Assembly: GCF_030519375.1 (NCBI RefSeq)
Contig: NZ_JAUMKB010000009.1
Coordinates: forward strand, 62,001-126,000
DNA length: 64,000 nucleotides
Origin: Mucilaginibacter tolerans
Lineage (GTDB): Bacteria; Bacteroidota; Bacteroidia; Sphingobacteriales; Sphingobacteriaceae
Reading direction: 5' to 3'
Shown: one piece after another, positions 1-8,765 of the stretch
Numbering within the stretch: the stretch's first letter is position 1
How the letters are laid out: the number at the start of each line of letters is the position of its first letter
Notes under the pieces: generated by a model
Databases searched by the model: none
The model's input: only the letters and a program-made list of their open reading frames with translations
What the model was told of the DNA's origin: nothing
Position numbers and translations under genes: made by a program

Positions 1-81
1 AAAGGCCAGTGGCCCACACATGCCGATACAGTGCAAACTGCCAAACAATCCTACAAAAAATGCAATCTCATTAACATTCAT
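1..81 (-). CDS. TauE/SafE-like membrane protein, N-terminal fragment (cut by window edge)
   Basis: Only the first 27 codons lie in the window. The translation begins MNVNEIAFFVGLFGSLHCIG and goes on with MCGPLAF. The short hydrophobic segment with an H-C-x-G-M-C-G-P signature is typical of the sulfite exporter TauE/SafE-like (DsbD-like) proteins that follow ccoGH in many cbb3 oxidase operons and are linked to copper handling or oxidase assembly. The ATG (81-79) overlaps the ccoH stop TGA (80-78) in an ATGA arrangement, so it is very probably co-translated with the oxidase operon. Family assignment rests on this fragment plus context. Confidence 0.75.
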   Translation of the reverse strand, partial: MNVNEIAFFVGLFGSLHCIGMCGPLAF

Positions 82-512
82 GGTAAAAATATTTCACGTT
101 GATATAAATACTTTTTGCCCTTGCTTTGCCATTCGACTGTTACCTGCCATTGTCCTGAAGCAAATTTCTCGAGCGGAATAGCCGCCTTATCAACCCCATT
201 TGACTGGAACGCAAGCACTCTATCCTGCTCAGGATCAGAAGGCCTTTCAAAACGGATGTGTCCCGCAGAGGCACCGGCAAATTGTATCAGCATGCGTTTA
301 TTTTCCAGTTTGCATCGTGGTGCTGCATTGTCGGTGATTACCTGCTTCTCTTTAGCATATACCGAATCGTACGCCAGCCCTTTTTCATAGTACTGCCGGT
401 CATAATCGCCCGGTGAATCCCTGAACATTTGTACACCTAAAACAACAATGAAGGCGACAAATGCTGTCATGCCAATGGCAATCCCGTTACCCCAGTTTAA
501 TTTAATCTTCAT
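78..512 (-). CDS. ccoH: FixH/CcoH family cbb3 oxidase assembly protein
   Basis: A 144-residue protein starting MKIKLNWGNGIAIGM, with one N-terminal membrane segment (about residues 8-30) and a periplasmic beta-rich domain, the build of FixH/CcoH proteins that help assemble or stabilise cbb3-type cytochrome oxidase. I chose the ATG at 512 because the family starts just before the K-x-N-W-G-x-G motif. A second ATG sits directly upstream at 515, and the frame stays open to 566 inside ccoG. The start overlaps the 3' end of ccoG by 11 nt and the stop overlaps the next gene by 4 nt, so translation is probably coupled along the operon. Confidence 0.88.
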   Translation of the reverse strand: MKIKLNWGNGIAIGMTAFVAFIVVLGVQMFRDSPGDYDRQYYEKGLAYDSVYAKEKQVITDNAAPRCKLENKRMLIQFAGASAGHIRFERPSDPEQDRVLAFQSNGVDKAAIPLEKFASGQWQVTVEWQSKGKKYLYQREIFLP

Positions 513-1887
513 CATATGGCCCGATAAAAGTTGTGCTAATGGTGTTGAGCACTTTGTTTTGCTCAACTACTTTTAGTTTGATATCTGTTTTGGTGGCGCG
601 GATGCTCTTAGCTGGCAGCATCAGGAAAAAGACCGCTTTAGTGGCGCTCTCTTTTTCTAATGCACCGGGCGCCTGTATATATTTAATTTTCACCTGCGGA
701 TCATCAGTCACCAGTTTTATATTTTGTATTTTGTTGGTCTTGTTGATAATATCTGCATTATAAATATTACTTATATAATTGTCCGGTTGTTCCTGGTACA
801 ACATACCTGCCGAACGCATTACAGTTACATCTACATCCTGCCGCTGGTAAATAAAGTAAGCCAACACTCCAAACAATACTACAATGATGGCACTATAAGC
901 TTTCATACGGCTGGTAAATGACGGCTTCTTATTCTCTTCGATCATTTCTTCGGAATAAAAGCCGATCAGGTTCAAATCGCGGTGTATCTTTTCCATCACC
1001 TGGTTGCAGGCGTCGATACACATGGTGCAGTTTACGCATTCCAGTTGTGCACCTTTGCGAATATCAATCCCGGTAGGACAAACATCTACACACAAGCCGC
1101 AATCTACGCAGTCGCCTTTGGGTGTAACGTCTTTCCTTGACAGCTTTCCCCTTGGCTCACCGCGTTTATAATTGTAGGCTACCATTAAGGTATGTTTATC
1201 AGTAAGTACACCTTGCAGGCGACCATAGGGACAAATTACCGTACAGACCAACTCACGTACCCGGCTATAAACCAGGTAGAATATGACAGTAAATACCCAA
1301 ATACTGATGAAGCCTACTATGTGCTGACTGATTGGCTCAGTTGCTATCTTTATCAGGTTCTCGCTTCCAATAACGTAAGCGAGAAACGTATTAGCGATCA
1401 TGAAAGACAGCACTACAAAAATGGTGTGCTTGGCTGTTTTCTTAACGATCTTTTCGCGGCTCAAGGGACCTTCATCCAGCTTGCGACGATATTTGGCATC
1501 CCCCTCTATCCATATTTCTATCTTGCGGAAGACCATTTCCATAAATATGGTTTGGGGGCATATCCATCCGCAAAAAATCCGGCCAAATGCCATGGTGAAA
1601 AACACAATGCATACGATAAATGCCAACATCGCCAGCACGAAGAGGAAAAAGTCCTGCGGCCAGAATACCTGGCCCAGCAGGACAAATCGCCTCTCCATCA
1701 CATTAATCAGCAACAAAGGTTCGCCGTTTATCCGCAAAAACGGCCCTGCAAAAAACAGAATAAGATATATATAGCTTAACCAGTTGCGGTAGTTGTAAAA
1801 CTTCCCCTTCCTGATAATAGGATACATCCACCTGCGCTTTCCCTTCTCCGTGGTTTGTGGCTGCTCCGCTAATTCTGTATTTAACAT
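502..1887 (-). CDS. ccoG: CcoG/FixG/RdxA cbb3 oxidase accessory iron-sulfur protein
   Basis: A 461-residue polytopic membrane protein. It carries a cysteine-containing loop GRIFCGWICPQTIFMEM (about residues 103-119), further membrane helices, and a two-cluster ferredoxin domain with CVDCGLCVDVCP followed by CVNCTMCIDAC (about 260-300). A C-terminal helix and an Ig-like periplasmic domain (roughly 330-461) complete the CcoG layout. CcoG is known in other bacteria as a cupric reductase that helps deliver copper to cbb3 oxidase. The gene lies 29 nt downstream of ccoP and overlaps ccoH, inside the oxidase operon. Length and motifs are normal for the family. Confidence 0.96.
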   Translation of the reverse strand: MLNTELAEQPQTTEKGKRRWMYPIIRKGKFYNYRNWLSYIYLILFFAGPFLRINGEPLLLINVMERRFVLLGQVFWPQDFFLFVLAMLAFIVCIVFFTMAFGRIFCGWICPQTIFMEMVFRKIEIWIEGDAKYRRKLDEGPLSREKIVKKTAKHTIFVVLSFMIANTFLAYVIGSENLIKIATEPISQHIVGFISIWVFTVIFYLVYSRVRELVCTVICPYGRLQGVLTDKHTLMVAYNYKRGEPRGKLSRKDVTPKGDCVDCGLCVDVCPTGIDIRKGAQLECVNCTMCIDACNQVMEKIHRDLNLIGFYSEEMIEENKKPSFTSRMKAYSAIIVVLFGVLAYFIYQRQDVDVTVMRSAGMLYQEQPDNYISNIYNADIINKTNKIQNIKLVTDDPQVKIKYIQAPGALEKESATKAVFFLMLPAKSIRATKTDIKLKVVEQNKVLNTISTTFIGPYDED

Positions 1888-1916
1888 CCCTTTTATTCTT
1901 AAATATTATTTATCGT

Positions 1917-2843
1917 TTATTTCACCACCATTGCTGTCTTGGCTTTTGCCTCTTTGTCTGAAGCCGAGCCATCGTTATCAGCCATTTTGGTACCTTGTGG
2001 TTCTTTCGGATTAGCCGGGTTAGAGCCATGCAATGATTTTACATAATTAGCTACATCTGATATTTGCTTTGGCGTTAACTGGCTTTCCCAGGTTGGCATA
2101 CCTTTGCTTTGCACGCCATATTCGATGGTTTTAAATACATCACTGATTTTATTGCCATGCAGCCAGTAGTCGTCGGTTAAATTCGGGCCGACCATGCCCT
2201 GCCCGTTGTTCCCATGGCAGGCAGCACATCTTTCCTGAAAAATGGACTTCCCTGCAGCAAGTACGCTGGCGTCGGTTGTAAGTTTTACCGTATTTTCGTC
2301 TACCTTATTTGCCGATTTAGCTAAAAATGCAGCTTTTTGTTTTGCAGCAACGGCCATTTCTGTTCTGTACTCAGCGTCCTGTAATTGCCCAACGCCAAAT
2401 ACATGGTATATTAACAGGTAACCGATACCGAAAGCAATGGTGACATAAAACAGGTACATAAACCAAGCTGGTGTAGGGTTATCCAATTCCTGTATTCCGT
2501 CATAGTCGTGTTCTATCAGTATAGTTTTCTCTTCCGATAGCGGCTTTAACGAGAACATCTTATTAATGCGTTCTGCGCGTGCGGCTTTCTTATCGGCTTT
2601 CAGCACCACTTTATCGACCTTCTTTTCTTCAAGACCTTCAGGGCCAAGCAATATTTTGGCGACAACCCTGAATGCTTTTAACACCACATACATGGCTACA
2701 ACTAATGTTATTAATGCTAACATAATAGCCCCGTAGCCAATATAGTTCATGGTTTCGCCTGACAACAAGCTGCCATCTTCAGCGTATGCAGGAGCAATTG
2801 TTAAAACAAAAAATGATAAGAATATTAAGCGAATCGGTTTCAT
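1917..2843 (-). CDS. ccoP: cbb3-type cytochrome c oxidase, c-type cytochrome subunit III (single-haem)
   Basis: A 308-residue protein with a signal-like N-terminus (ends about APAYA), a membrane helix (about 33-60), a charged cytoplasmic linker, a second helix (about 125-147) and one cytochrome c domain with CAACHGNNGQGMVGPNL near residue 205. Distal ligand candidates include the methionine in KGMPTWESQL. CcoP passes electrons to CcoO and the catalytic subunit. Classical proteobacterial CcoP has two CxxCH motifs; only one is present here. The ATG overlaps the ccoQ stop (ATGA). The C-terminal tail of about 35 residues is polar and probably unstructured. Confidence 0.93.
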   Translation of the reverse strand: MKPIRLIFLSFFVLTIAPAYAEDGSLLSGETMNYIGYGAIMLALITLVVAMYVVLKAFRVVAKILLGPEGLEEKKVDKVVLKADKKAARAERINKMFSLKPLSEEKTILIEHDYDGIQELDNPTPAWFMYLFYVTIAFGIGYLLIYHVFGVGQLQDAEYRTEMAVAAKQKAAFLAKSANKVDENTVKLTTDASVLAAGKSIFQERCAACHGNNGQGMVGPNLTDDYWLHGNKISDVFKTIEYGVQSKGMPTWESQLTPKQISDVANYVKSLHGSNPANPKEPQGTKMADNDGSASDKEAKAKTAMVVK

Positions 2844-3031
2844 GGTTCCAAAAATTTAATGTTTTCTTTTGTACAGTCTTGTAAAGGGATATCGCTCATG
2901 TAATCTACATGCTGTTTGCGTAGCCTCAACAACAGCAGCGTTACCACGATAAAGAATACAAGAAATATGAATAATGAGGCCAACAGGTAAACCTGGTTAC
3001 CTGAAATATGCTCTGTAAATTGCCTGAACAT
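2840..3031 (-). CDS. ccoQ: CcoQ-like small cbb3 oxidase subunit
   Basis: A 63-residue protein beginning MFRQFTEHISG, with a single hydrophobic helix (about residues 14-36) followed by a short charged tail. Position between ccoNO and ccoP, length and topology match CcoQ/FixQ, a small membrane subunit that stabilises the cbb3 complex. The start at 3031 lies 4 nt after the ccoNO stop (3036). A longer reading to 3094 would run deep into ccoNO and is unlikely. The stop overlaps the ccoP start by 4 nt. Sequence conservation of this family is low, so the call leans on context. Confidence 0.82.
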   Translation of the reverse strand: MFRQFTEHISGNQVYLLASLFIFLVFFIVVTLLLLRLRKQHVDYMSDIPLQDCTKENIKFLEP

Positions 3032-3035
3032 GATC

Positions 3036-5162
3036 TTAATTATTTGCTGTTTTACCTGCTTTAATATCTGTACCGAGCCTTTGCAGATAGGCAATAATGG
3101 CTACGATCTCTTTATTACTTTTTACTTTTATATGGTCTTTCGCCAGGTTATCGGCTATGCCTTTAGCCTGTTTATCCAGTTCCTGGTTGGCTATTTTATC
3201 ATAACCGGCAGGATACGGAACACCTAACTTTTGCATACCCCGTATTTTGGCTCCGGTAGTTGTCGTGTCGAGTTTTTGGGTAATCAGCCAGTCATAGCTC
3301 GGCATGATACTTCCGGGCGACATCAAACGTGGATCCATCAAGTGGTTATAATGCCAGGAGTTGCCATATTTGCCACCCTCACGTTGCAAATCAGGCCCTG
3401 TGCGTTTTGAGCCCCACAGGAATGGGTGGTCGTAAACAAACTCGCCGGCTTTACTGTATTCGCCATAACGCTCCGTTTCTGACCGGAAAGGCCGAATGGT
3501 TTGTGAGTGACAATTTGAGCAGCCTTCTCTTATGTATAAATCGCGCCCCTGCAATTCGAGCGGGCTGTAAGGTTTCACACTGGCTATCGTCGGGATATTA
3601 GATGAAATGGTAAGTGTTGGCATTAGCTCTATGAAGGTTCCGATCAGGATCACAACCAATGATGCAATAAGGAATAATACCGGTTTGCGCTCAAGTCGGC
3701 GGTGCCAGCGTTCGGTGCCTGCCTCTGGGTTTAGTTTTGCAAGTGGCATGGCTTCAGCAGCTTCATTCGCAACCAGTTTACCCTGAACAGCAGTTTTATA
3801 CAGGTTGTATGCCATAACGATAACACCAGTTAAATACATTGCCCCGCCCACAGAGCGCATGACATGCATCGGCAAAATGCGCATGGTTGTTTCCAGGAAG
3901 TTTGGATATTTAAGCATACCTTCAGGTGTAAACTCCTTCAGCATCAGGCCCTGCGTAAAACCAGCCCAATACATCGGGATTGCATAGAACAATATACCCA
4001 ACGTACCGATCCAGAAGTGGAACGATGCTGCTTTTTTAGAATACAATTCGGTTTTGTAAATACGAGGTATCAGCCAATACAGAATGGCAAAGGTGAGGAA
4101 ACCGTTCCAGCCCAGTGCGCCAACGTGAACGTGTGCGATGATCCAATCGGTAAAGTGGCCGATGGCGTTTACCTGTTTTAGTGAGAGCATCGGGCCTTCA
4201 AAAGTAGCCATACCATAGGCGGTTAAACCGACAACCATAAATTTGAGTGTTACATCGTCGCGCACTTTATCCCAGGCACCGCGAAGTGTAAGCAACCCGT
4301 TAATCATACCACCCCAGCTCGGTGCAATAAGCATTATCGAGAATACTACACCTAATGATTGTGCCCAACCTGGTAAGGTGGTATATAAAAGATGGTGAGG
4401 ACCCGCCCAGATATAAATGAATATCAGCGCCCAAAAATGCAGGATACTTAATTTATAAGAGTATATCGGTCTGTTGGCCATTTTAGGCAGGAAGTAATAC
4501 ATCATGCCCAGATATGGTGTAGTAAGGAAAAATGCAACCGCGTTGTGCCCATACCACCATTGCACCAATGCATCCTGTACACCGGCAAATACCATATAGC
4601 TTTTAAAGAAACCGACAGGTAACTCTATTGAGTTTACAATGTGCAATACAGCAATGGTAACAAACGTGGCGATGTAAAACCATACTGCCACATAAATATG
4701 CCGTTCGCGGCGTTTGATGATGGTACCGAACATATTGATGCCAAAAACCACCCATACAATAGTGATCAGGATATCTATAGGCCATTCCAGTTCTGCATAC
4801 TCGTGTGAGGTTGTAAGCCCTAAAGGTAATGTAATGACGGCCGATACGATGATCAATTGCCATCCCCAAAAGTGGATCTTACTTAAAACATCGCTGAACA
4901 TGCGCGCCTTCATGAGCCTTTGCAACGAGTAATAAATACCCATGAAAATGGCATTGCCCACAAAAGCAAAAATCACTGCGTTAGTATGCAGCGGCCTCAC
5001 ACGACCAAACGTTGTGTACTGATTGTGCATGTTCATTTCGGGCTTGTACAGCTGGATCGCAACTATCAGGCCCACCAACATGCCGATGATGCCCCATATT
5101 ACTGTCGCAATACCAAAATTTCGGACGATCTTGTTATCGTAGTAAAATTTGTCGGGTTGCAT
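3036..5162 (-). CDS. ccoNO: cbb3-type cytochrome c oxidase, fused catalytic subunit I and subunit II (CcoN-CcoO)
   Basis: A 708-residue fusion. Residues about 1-470 form the multi-helix haem-copper oxidase subunit I, with histidine-bearing segments RPLHTNAVIF, WWYGHNAVAFFL, WAGPHHLLYT and IIAHVHVGALGWNG that supply haem b, b3 and CuB ligands. A linker and one helix (about 490-515) lead into the CcoO part, a mono-haem cytochrome c with REGCSNCHSQTIRP (about 545) and SPGSIMPSYDWL. The enzyme is the high-affinity terminal oxidase that reduces oxygen under microaerobic conditions. The N-O fusion is common in Bacteroidota. A palindrome at 5243-5254 lies about 86 nt before the start codon. Confidence 0.97.
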   Translation of the reverse strand: MQPDKFYYDNKIVRNFGIATVIWGIIGMLVGLIVAIQLYKPEMNMHNQYTTFGRVRPLHTNAVIFAFVGNAIFMGIYYSLQRLMKARMFSDVLSKIHFWGWQLIIVSAVITLPLGLTTSHEYAELEWPIDILITIVWVVFGINMFGTIIKRRERHIYVAVWFYIATFVTIAVLHIVNSIELPVGFFKSYMVFAGVQDALVQWWYGHNAVAFFLTTPYLGMMYYFLPKMANRPIYSYKLSILHFWALIFIYIWAGPHHLLYTTLPGWAQSLGVVFSIMLIAPSWGGMINGLLTLRGAWDKVRDDVTLKFMVVGLTAYGMATFEGPMLSLKQVNAIGHFTDWIIAHVHVGALGWNGFLTFAILYWLIPRIYKTELYSKKAASFHFWIGTLGILFYAIPMYWAGFTQGLMLKEFTPEGMLKYPNFLETTMRILPMHVMRSVGGAMYLTGVIVMAYNLYKTAVQGKLVANEAAEAMPLAKLNPEAGTERWHRRLERKPVLFLIASLVVILIGTFIELMPTLTISSNIPTIASVKPYSPLELQGRDLYIREGCSNCHSQTIRPFRSETERYGEYSKAGEFVYDHPFLWGSKRTGPDLQREGGKYGNSWHYNHLMDPRLMSPGSIMPSYDWLITQKLDTTTTGAKIRGMQKLGVPYPAGYDKIANQELDKQAKGIADNLAKDHIKVKSNKEIVAIIAYLQRLGTDIKAGKTANN

Positions 5163-5213
5163 AATTATTTATTGTTGTTTTTTCGGTTGTAAAATTATCG
5201 GGACGTTTTTGCC

Positions 5214-5254
5214 TGACGAATGACATTGGTTTGACAGAAACATGACATTCGTCA
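5214..5254 (-). promoter_or_regulatory. Fnr-like palindrome and longer inverted repeat in the ccoNO promoter region
   Basis: TGACATTCGTCA at 5243-5254 is a TGAC-N4-GTCA palindrome of Crp/Fnr type, centred about 86 nt before the ccoNO ATG. A second, imperfect half (TGACGAATGACA) begins at 5214, so TGACGAATG (5214-5222) and CATTCGTCA (5246-5254) form a 9-bp inverted repeat with a 23-nt spacer. The site overlaps the ccoS stop codon. The same palindrome class precedes several other genes in this window. Assignment to a Crp/Fnr regulator is by motif; no such regulator gene is in the window. Confidence 0.6.
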
Positions 5255-5416
5255 CTTTTCGGGCTCTGTTTCTTCTGGTTCATCATCCAGCAGGATGCGC
5301 ACCGAAGGGGTGTACAGATCCTCGTGCTGACCATTCCGTTGTGCCCAGAAAAAAGCTCCGAGGAAGACCAGCGCCAGCAATACGCTGCAGCCGATCAGGA
5401 AATAAATGATACTCAT
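5252..5416 (-). CDS. ccoS: CcoS cbb3 oxidase assembly protein
   Basis: A short 54-residue protein read as MSIIYFLIGCSVLLALVFLG followed by AFFWAQRNGQHEDLYTP and an acidic tail ending EPEK. One N-terminal membrane helix, then an F-x-W-A-x-x-x-G-Q-x-x-D segment, is the hallmark of CcoS, needed for cofactor insertion into cbb3 oxidase. The ATG (5416-5414) overlaps the ccoI stop TGA (5415-5413), so it is coupled to ccoI. It ends inside the Fnr-like box of the ccoNO promoter. Confidence 0.92.
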   Translation of the reverse strand: MSIIYFLIGCSVLLALVFLGAFFWAQRNGQHEDLYTPSVRILLDDEPEETEPEK

Positions 5417-7807
5417 ATTAATTTTCTCTTTTTTGCCGCCAGGTGAGTGGCAAGGCTGGTAAATGATATGATAGTAAATGTGCTTAAGGGCATTAGGATA
5501 GCGGCAATCAACGGCGATAGTCTGCCACTAACGGCATAACTCAAACCCACTACGTTATAAGTCAGCGAAATACAGAATGAGATATAGACCACATGCAAGG
5601 CATCCTTCGAAAATTTGAGGAACATAGGCAGCTTTTTAAGTGCCCTTCCATTCAGAATAGCATCGCTGCCCGGCGAAAAGTTGTTTACATTATCTGTTAT
5701 GGCTATTCCCAGATCACTTTGCTTCAGAGCGCCGGCATCATTAAGACCATCGCCTATCATCATTACTTTATGACCATTTTGTTGTAACTGCTTAATAAAA
5801 TCGAGCTTCTCTTGCGGGGTGCGCTCAAAGAACATATCCTCCATTGAGAATACCGATGAAAGTGACTCACGCTCGTACCCCGTGATCGCCTGATAAAAGA
5901 TATAGGCGATAGGAAGAAGACAATGATTGCACGGCGCTGACCCCATCGCGATAATGTTGTTGAATAGTAAAGTAGCCGATGTATCTTTCATCAATAGAAA
6001 CATGCACCTCGGTCTTTTTTGCTGATAAAGCTTCTGCCTGCATCACATCAACAAATTTTGCGCTACCAACTTTTATAAAATGTCCATCTACATCGGCTGT
6101 GATACCACGACCGGGCACTTCGTAATAGGAATTGGTATTTAGTTTTATGTAACTATTCAGATACTGGCAGATCAGCTGGCTCAAAGGGTGCGTTGAGTTG
6201 GCACACACCGAATAAATCATCTGTCTTTCAGCCTCTGTAGCTGTAATATGCGCTGTTATGGCGGCATCGCCGCTAATGGTAATTGTGCCCGTTTTGTCGA
6301 GAACTATGGTATCAATATGGGCCAATTGCTCAACAACAGCTGTATTTTTCAGATAAAAAAAGTTCTTATCGAAAATGCTCAGCGCTGCCGACATGGTGAA
6401 AGGTGTACTCAAAGCCAATGCACAGGGACACGCGATGATCAGTACCGCAGTAAAAGCTGAAATAGCTCTGGGCAAATCAAATGGCAGCCATAAAAAGAAG
6501 GATCCAAAAGCAATCAGCAATAAAACTATGGTGAAATACTTGCTTATCTTTTCGCTAAAGGTTTTTGTCCTGTTTTCCTGCGTACGGGTAAAGGCCTCAT
6601 TGTTCCAAAGACGGGTGAGGTAACTTTGCGATACTGGCTTTACAACTTCCAGTTCAATAGCCTCGCCGGTTTGCCTGCCTCCTGCATAAACTACTTCGCC
6701 TAAAACTTTACTAACAGGGACCGACTCCCCGGTAACAAAACTAAAATCTACACGTGCATCACCTTTTAACAATATGGCATCGGCGGGGATGATCTCGTTA
6801 TTGCGGATCAGTATACGTTGTCCTACCTGAATTTCAGCTAAAGGAACCGGCCGCTCGTTTATTCCATCAATAACCTGCACAGCGACGGGAAAAAACGAGC
6901 GGTAATCGCGCTCGAATGAAAGATGATAATAGGTTTTGCGCTGTACAAACTTACCGACAAGCAAGAAAAAGACCAATCCGCATAAAGTATCTGCAAACCC
7001 GGGACCAGTGTGTGTAAGTATCTCGGCAGCAGTACGCACAAATAATACCGCAATGCCCAAAGCCAGCGGAAAATCAATGTTGAGCACTTTATTCCGAAGG
7101 TTTGTCCATGCGGACTTGAAATATCCAGTACCACTATATAATATGACCGGCAAGCAGAAAGCCAGGTTGAGCCAGCCAAAGAATTGACGGAAAGACTGTT
7201 CATAAACCGATATCCCTAAATACTCAGGAAAACTTAGCAGCATCACATTGCCAAAACAGAAACCAGCTACTGCTATTTTTTTTACCAGGTTGTCTTTTTT
7301 ATCGAAAGCCTGTTTCTTCACTACATCATGCAGGCTGATGAGCGGTTCGTAACCTATTCTGTCCAGCAGGCTAACTACCTCGTGCAAGGTGATCAGCTGG
7401 GTATCAAAGCGGATATTTGCCTGCTTACGTAAAAAATCAACCCTGCTTTGATAAATAGCCGGATTGATCTTGTTCAAATGTTCGAGCAGCCAGATGCAGG
7501 AACTGCAATGTATATCAGGAATATAAAAAGTAACGATGGTAAATTTCTCGTCAGAGTAATCGATCAGGTCTTTAATGATCGAAGGCTCTTTCAGGTAGTC
7601 AAAGCGTTGAGTTGCTTTCGACTGATTTACACCAGGGTGTTGATTATAAGAATAATAATTGCACAGCCCGCTTTGAGACAGGATGGAATAAACTTCCTTG
7701 CATCCATTGCAGCAAAAAACTTTCTCATCCTGTTCAATGCGTTCGTCGGCACAATCGTTACCGCAATGGTAGCAAGTGGTTTGTTTATCAATTTCCGCTT
7801 GTTTCAT
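5413..7807 (-). pseudogene. ccoI: CcoI copper-transporting P-type ATPase, interrupted by an apparent 1-nt frameshift
   Basis: Two overlapping frames together make one CcoI. The first (7807 to about 5880) holds a Cys-rich N-terminal metal-binding region (CYHCGNDC, CCNGC), an HMA-like domain with IHCSSCIWLLEHL, transmembrane helices, the TGES actuator loop, the CPC transport motif IACPCALALSTPF and the phosphorylation motif DKTGTIT. It runs off frame after LYLLSGDHG and stops at 5867. The other frame, +1 relative to it, continues with YERESLSSVFSMEDMFFERT, then MIGDGLNDAGALKQSDLGIA and the last two helices to 5413. Removing one G from the G4 run on the coding strand (C4 at 5878-5881) restores one reading frame of about 797 residues. 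CcoI exports copper for cbb3 oxidase assembly. The shift is either a real inactivating mutation, a rare programmed shift, or a sequencing error. Confidence 0.88.
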
Positions 7808-7879
7808 CTTTAATTTCTTAATTATCCAAAGATGAAAGCTAACGGATTGTTAAAGAATGATTTAAAAGGCACCCAAAAG

Positions 7880-7891
7880 TGATCTTTGTCA
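7880..7891 (-). promoter_or_regulatory. Fnr-like palindrome upstream of ccoI
   Basis: TGATCTTTGTCA, a TGA-N6-TCA palindrome centred about 78 nt before the ccoI ATG (7807). It overlaps the stop codon of the upstream universal stress protein gene. Spacing to the start codon is like that of the boxes before ccoNO and before the 10413-10847 gene. Regulator identity is inferred. Confidence 0.55.
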
Positions 7892-8746
7892 CTTTTCAGG
7901 AATAACCAATAATGGGATGTGGATATGACCGGCCATTTTTTGGGTATGACTGCCTATTAGTATGTTATCAAGTAAATCATGCTTCCGATGCACCATCGCC
8001 AAAATGTCTACATGACCATGATCGCATAACCAATCCAAACCGCGTTCTGCTTTATTGCTATTCACAATACGATAGAATATGTTGGAATAATTGGCTTTAT
8101 TTGACAGTTCAACAAGCAGCTTTTGAATATGCTGTTTGAATTTATAGGTCGGATCATCCCCATTATAAATGTGGGTTAACAGCAATTCAGCATTAAGTCT
8201 TTTCAATAGCGGTATGAGCTCATAAATTGCTTTCAGATCCCTTTCAGGATGCTCCAGATCAGTAGCAAAAGCCACTTTTTTTACCGGCTTTATTGCAGCT
8301 GATGCGGGCACTAATAACAACGGGCCTTTGGTATTGTTGATCATATGCCGGCTATGGTTGCCCACCAAAAAGGTATCCAATTTGCCTGCTCCATGCGTAC
8401 CCATCACTGTCAGTTCGATATCTGTTTTAGCGGTAATTTCTGTTATCACGTCCTTCACCGCCCCGACTTCTGATATGCTGGTTATATCTGGTTTAAAACT
8501 ACTGTCACTCCGGTTGTGCTCCAGCTGTTCCTTTAGCTGTTTTAATTCAGTATTGGAGCTCCCCACTAATTCATCATATTCAAATTGGGGCCAAACTATT
8601 GTACCGCCCTGCGGCATTTCTGCCGGGACAATAAATGCATTGCATAAAACCACATCGGCTTTTACCTGTGATGCAATGGCGTAGCCGTATTCAGCAGCAT
8701 GTGCTGCATTGGCCGAGAAATCTGTTGCTATCAATATCTTTTTCAT
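7889..8746 (-). CDS. Universal stress protein, tandem UspA domains
   Basis: A 285-residue soluble protein with two UspA-like domains. The first (about 1-140) opens MKKILIATDFSANAAHAAEY and ends with the nucleotide-binding type motif MGTHGAGKLDTFLVGNHSRH (G-x2-G-x9-G-[ST]-like); the second (about 150-285) includes AFATDLEHPERDL and ILIGSHTQKMAGHIHIPLLV. Universal stress proteins bind ATP or sense stress and are often induced under low oxygen. The gene starts 19 nt downstream of the L,D-transpeptidase stop, so both probably share the promoter with the box at 10304-10315. A second protein of this family is encoded at 10969-11781. Confidence 0.92.
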   Translation of the reverse strand: MKKILIATDFSANAAHAAEYGYAIASQVKADVVLCNAFIVPAEMPQGGTIVWPQFEYDELVGSSNTELKQLKEQLEHNRSDSSFKPDITSISEVGAVKDVITEITAKTDIELTVMGTHGAGKLDTFLVGNHSRHMINNTKGPLLLVPASAAIKPVKKVAFATDLEHPERDLKAIYELIPLLKRLNAELLLTHIYNGDDPTYKFKQHIQKLLVELSNKANYSNIFYRIVNSNKAERGLDWLCDHGHVDILAMVHRKHDLLDNILIGSHTQKMAGHIHIPLLVIPEK

Positions 8747-8765
8747 ATCTGTGGGCTTTAGAATT

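Noticed and set aside
1192..1779. Plus-strand open frame of 195 residues opposite ccoG
   Set aside because: It is antisense to a well-supported gene and shows no family features.
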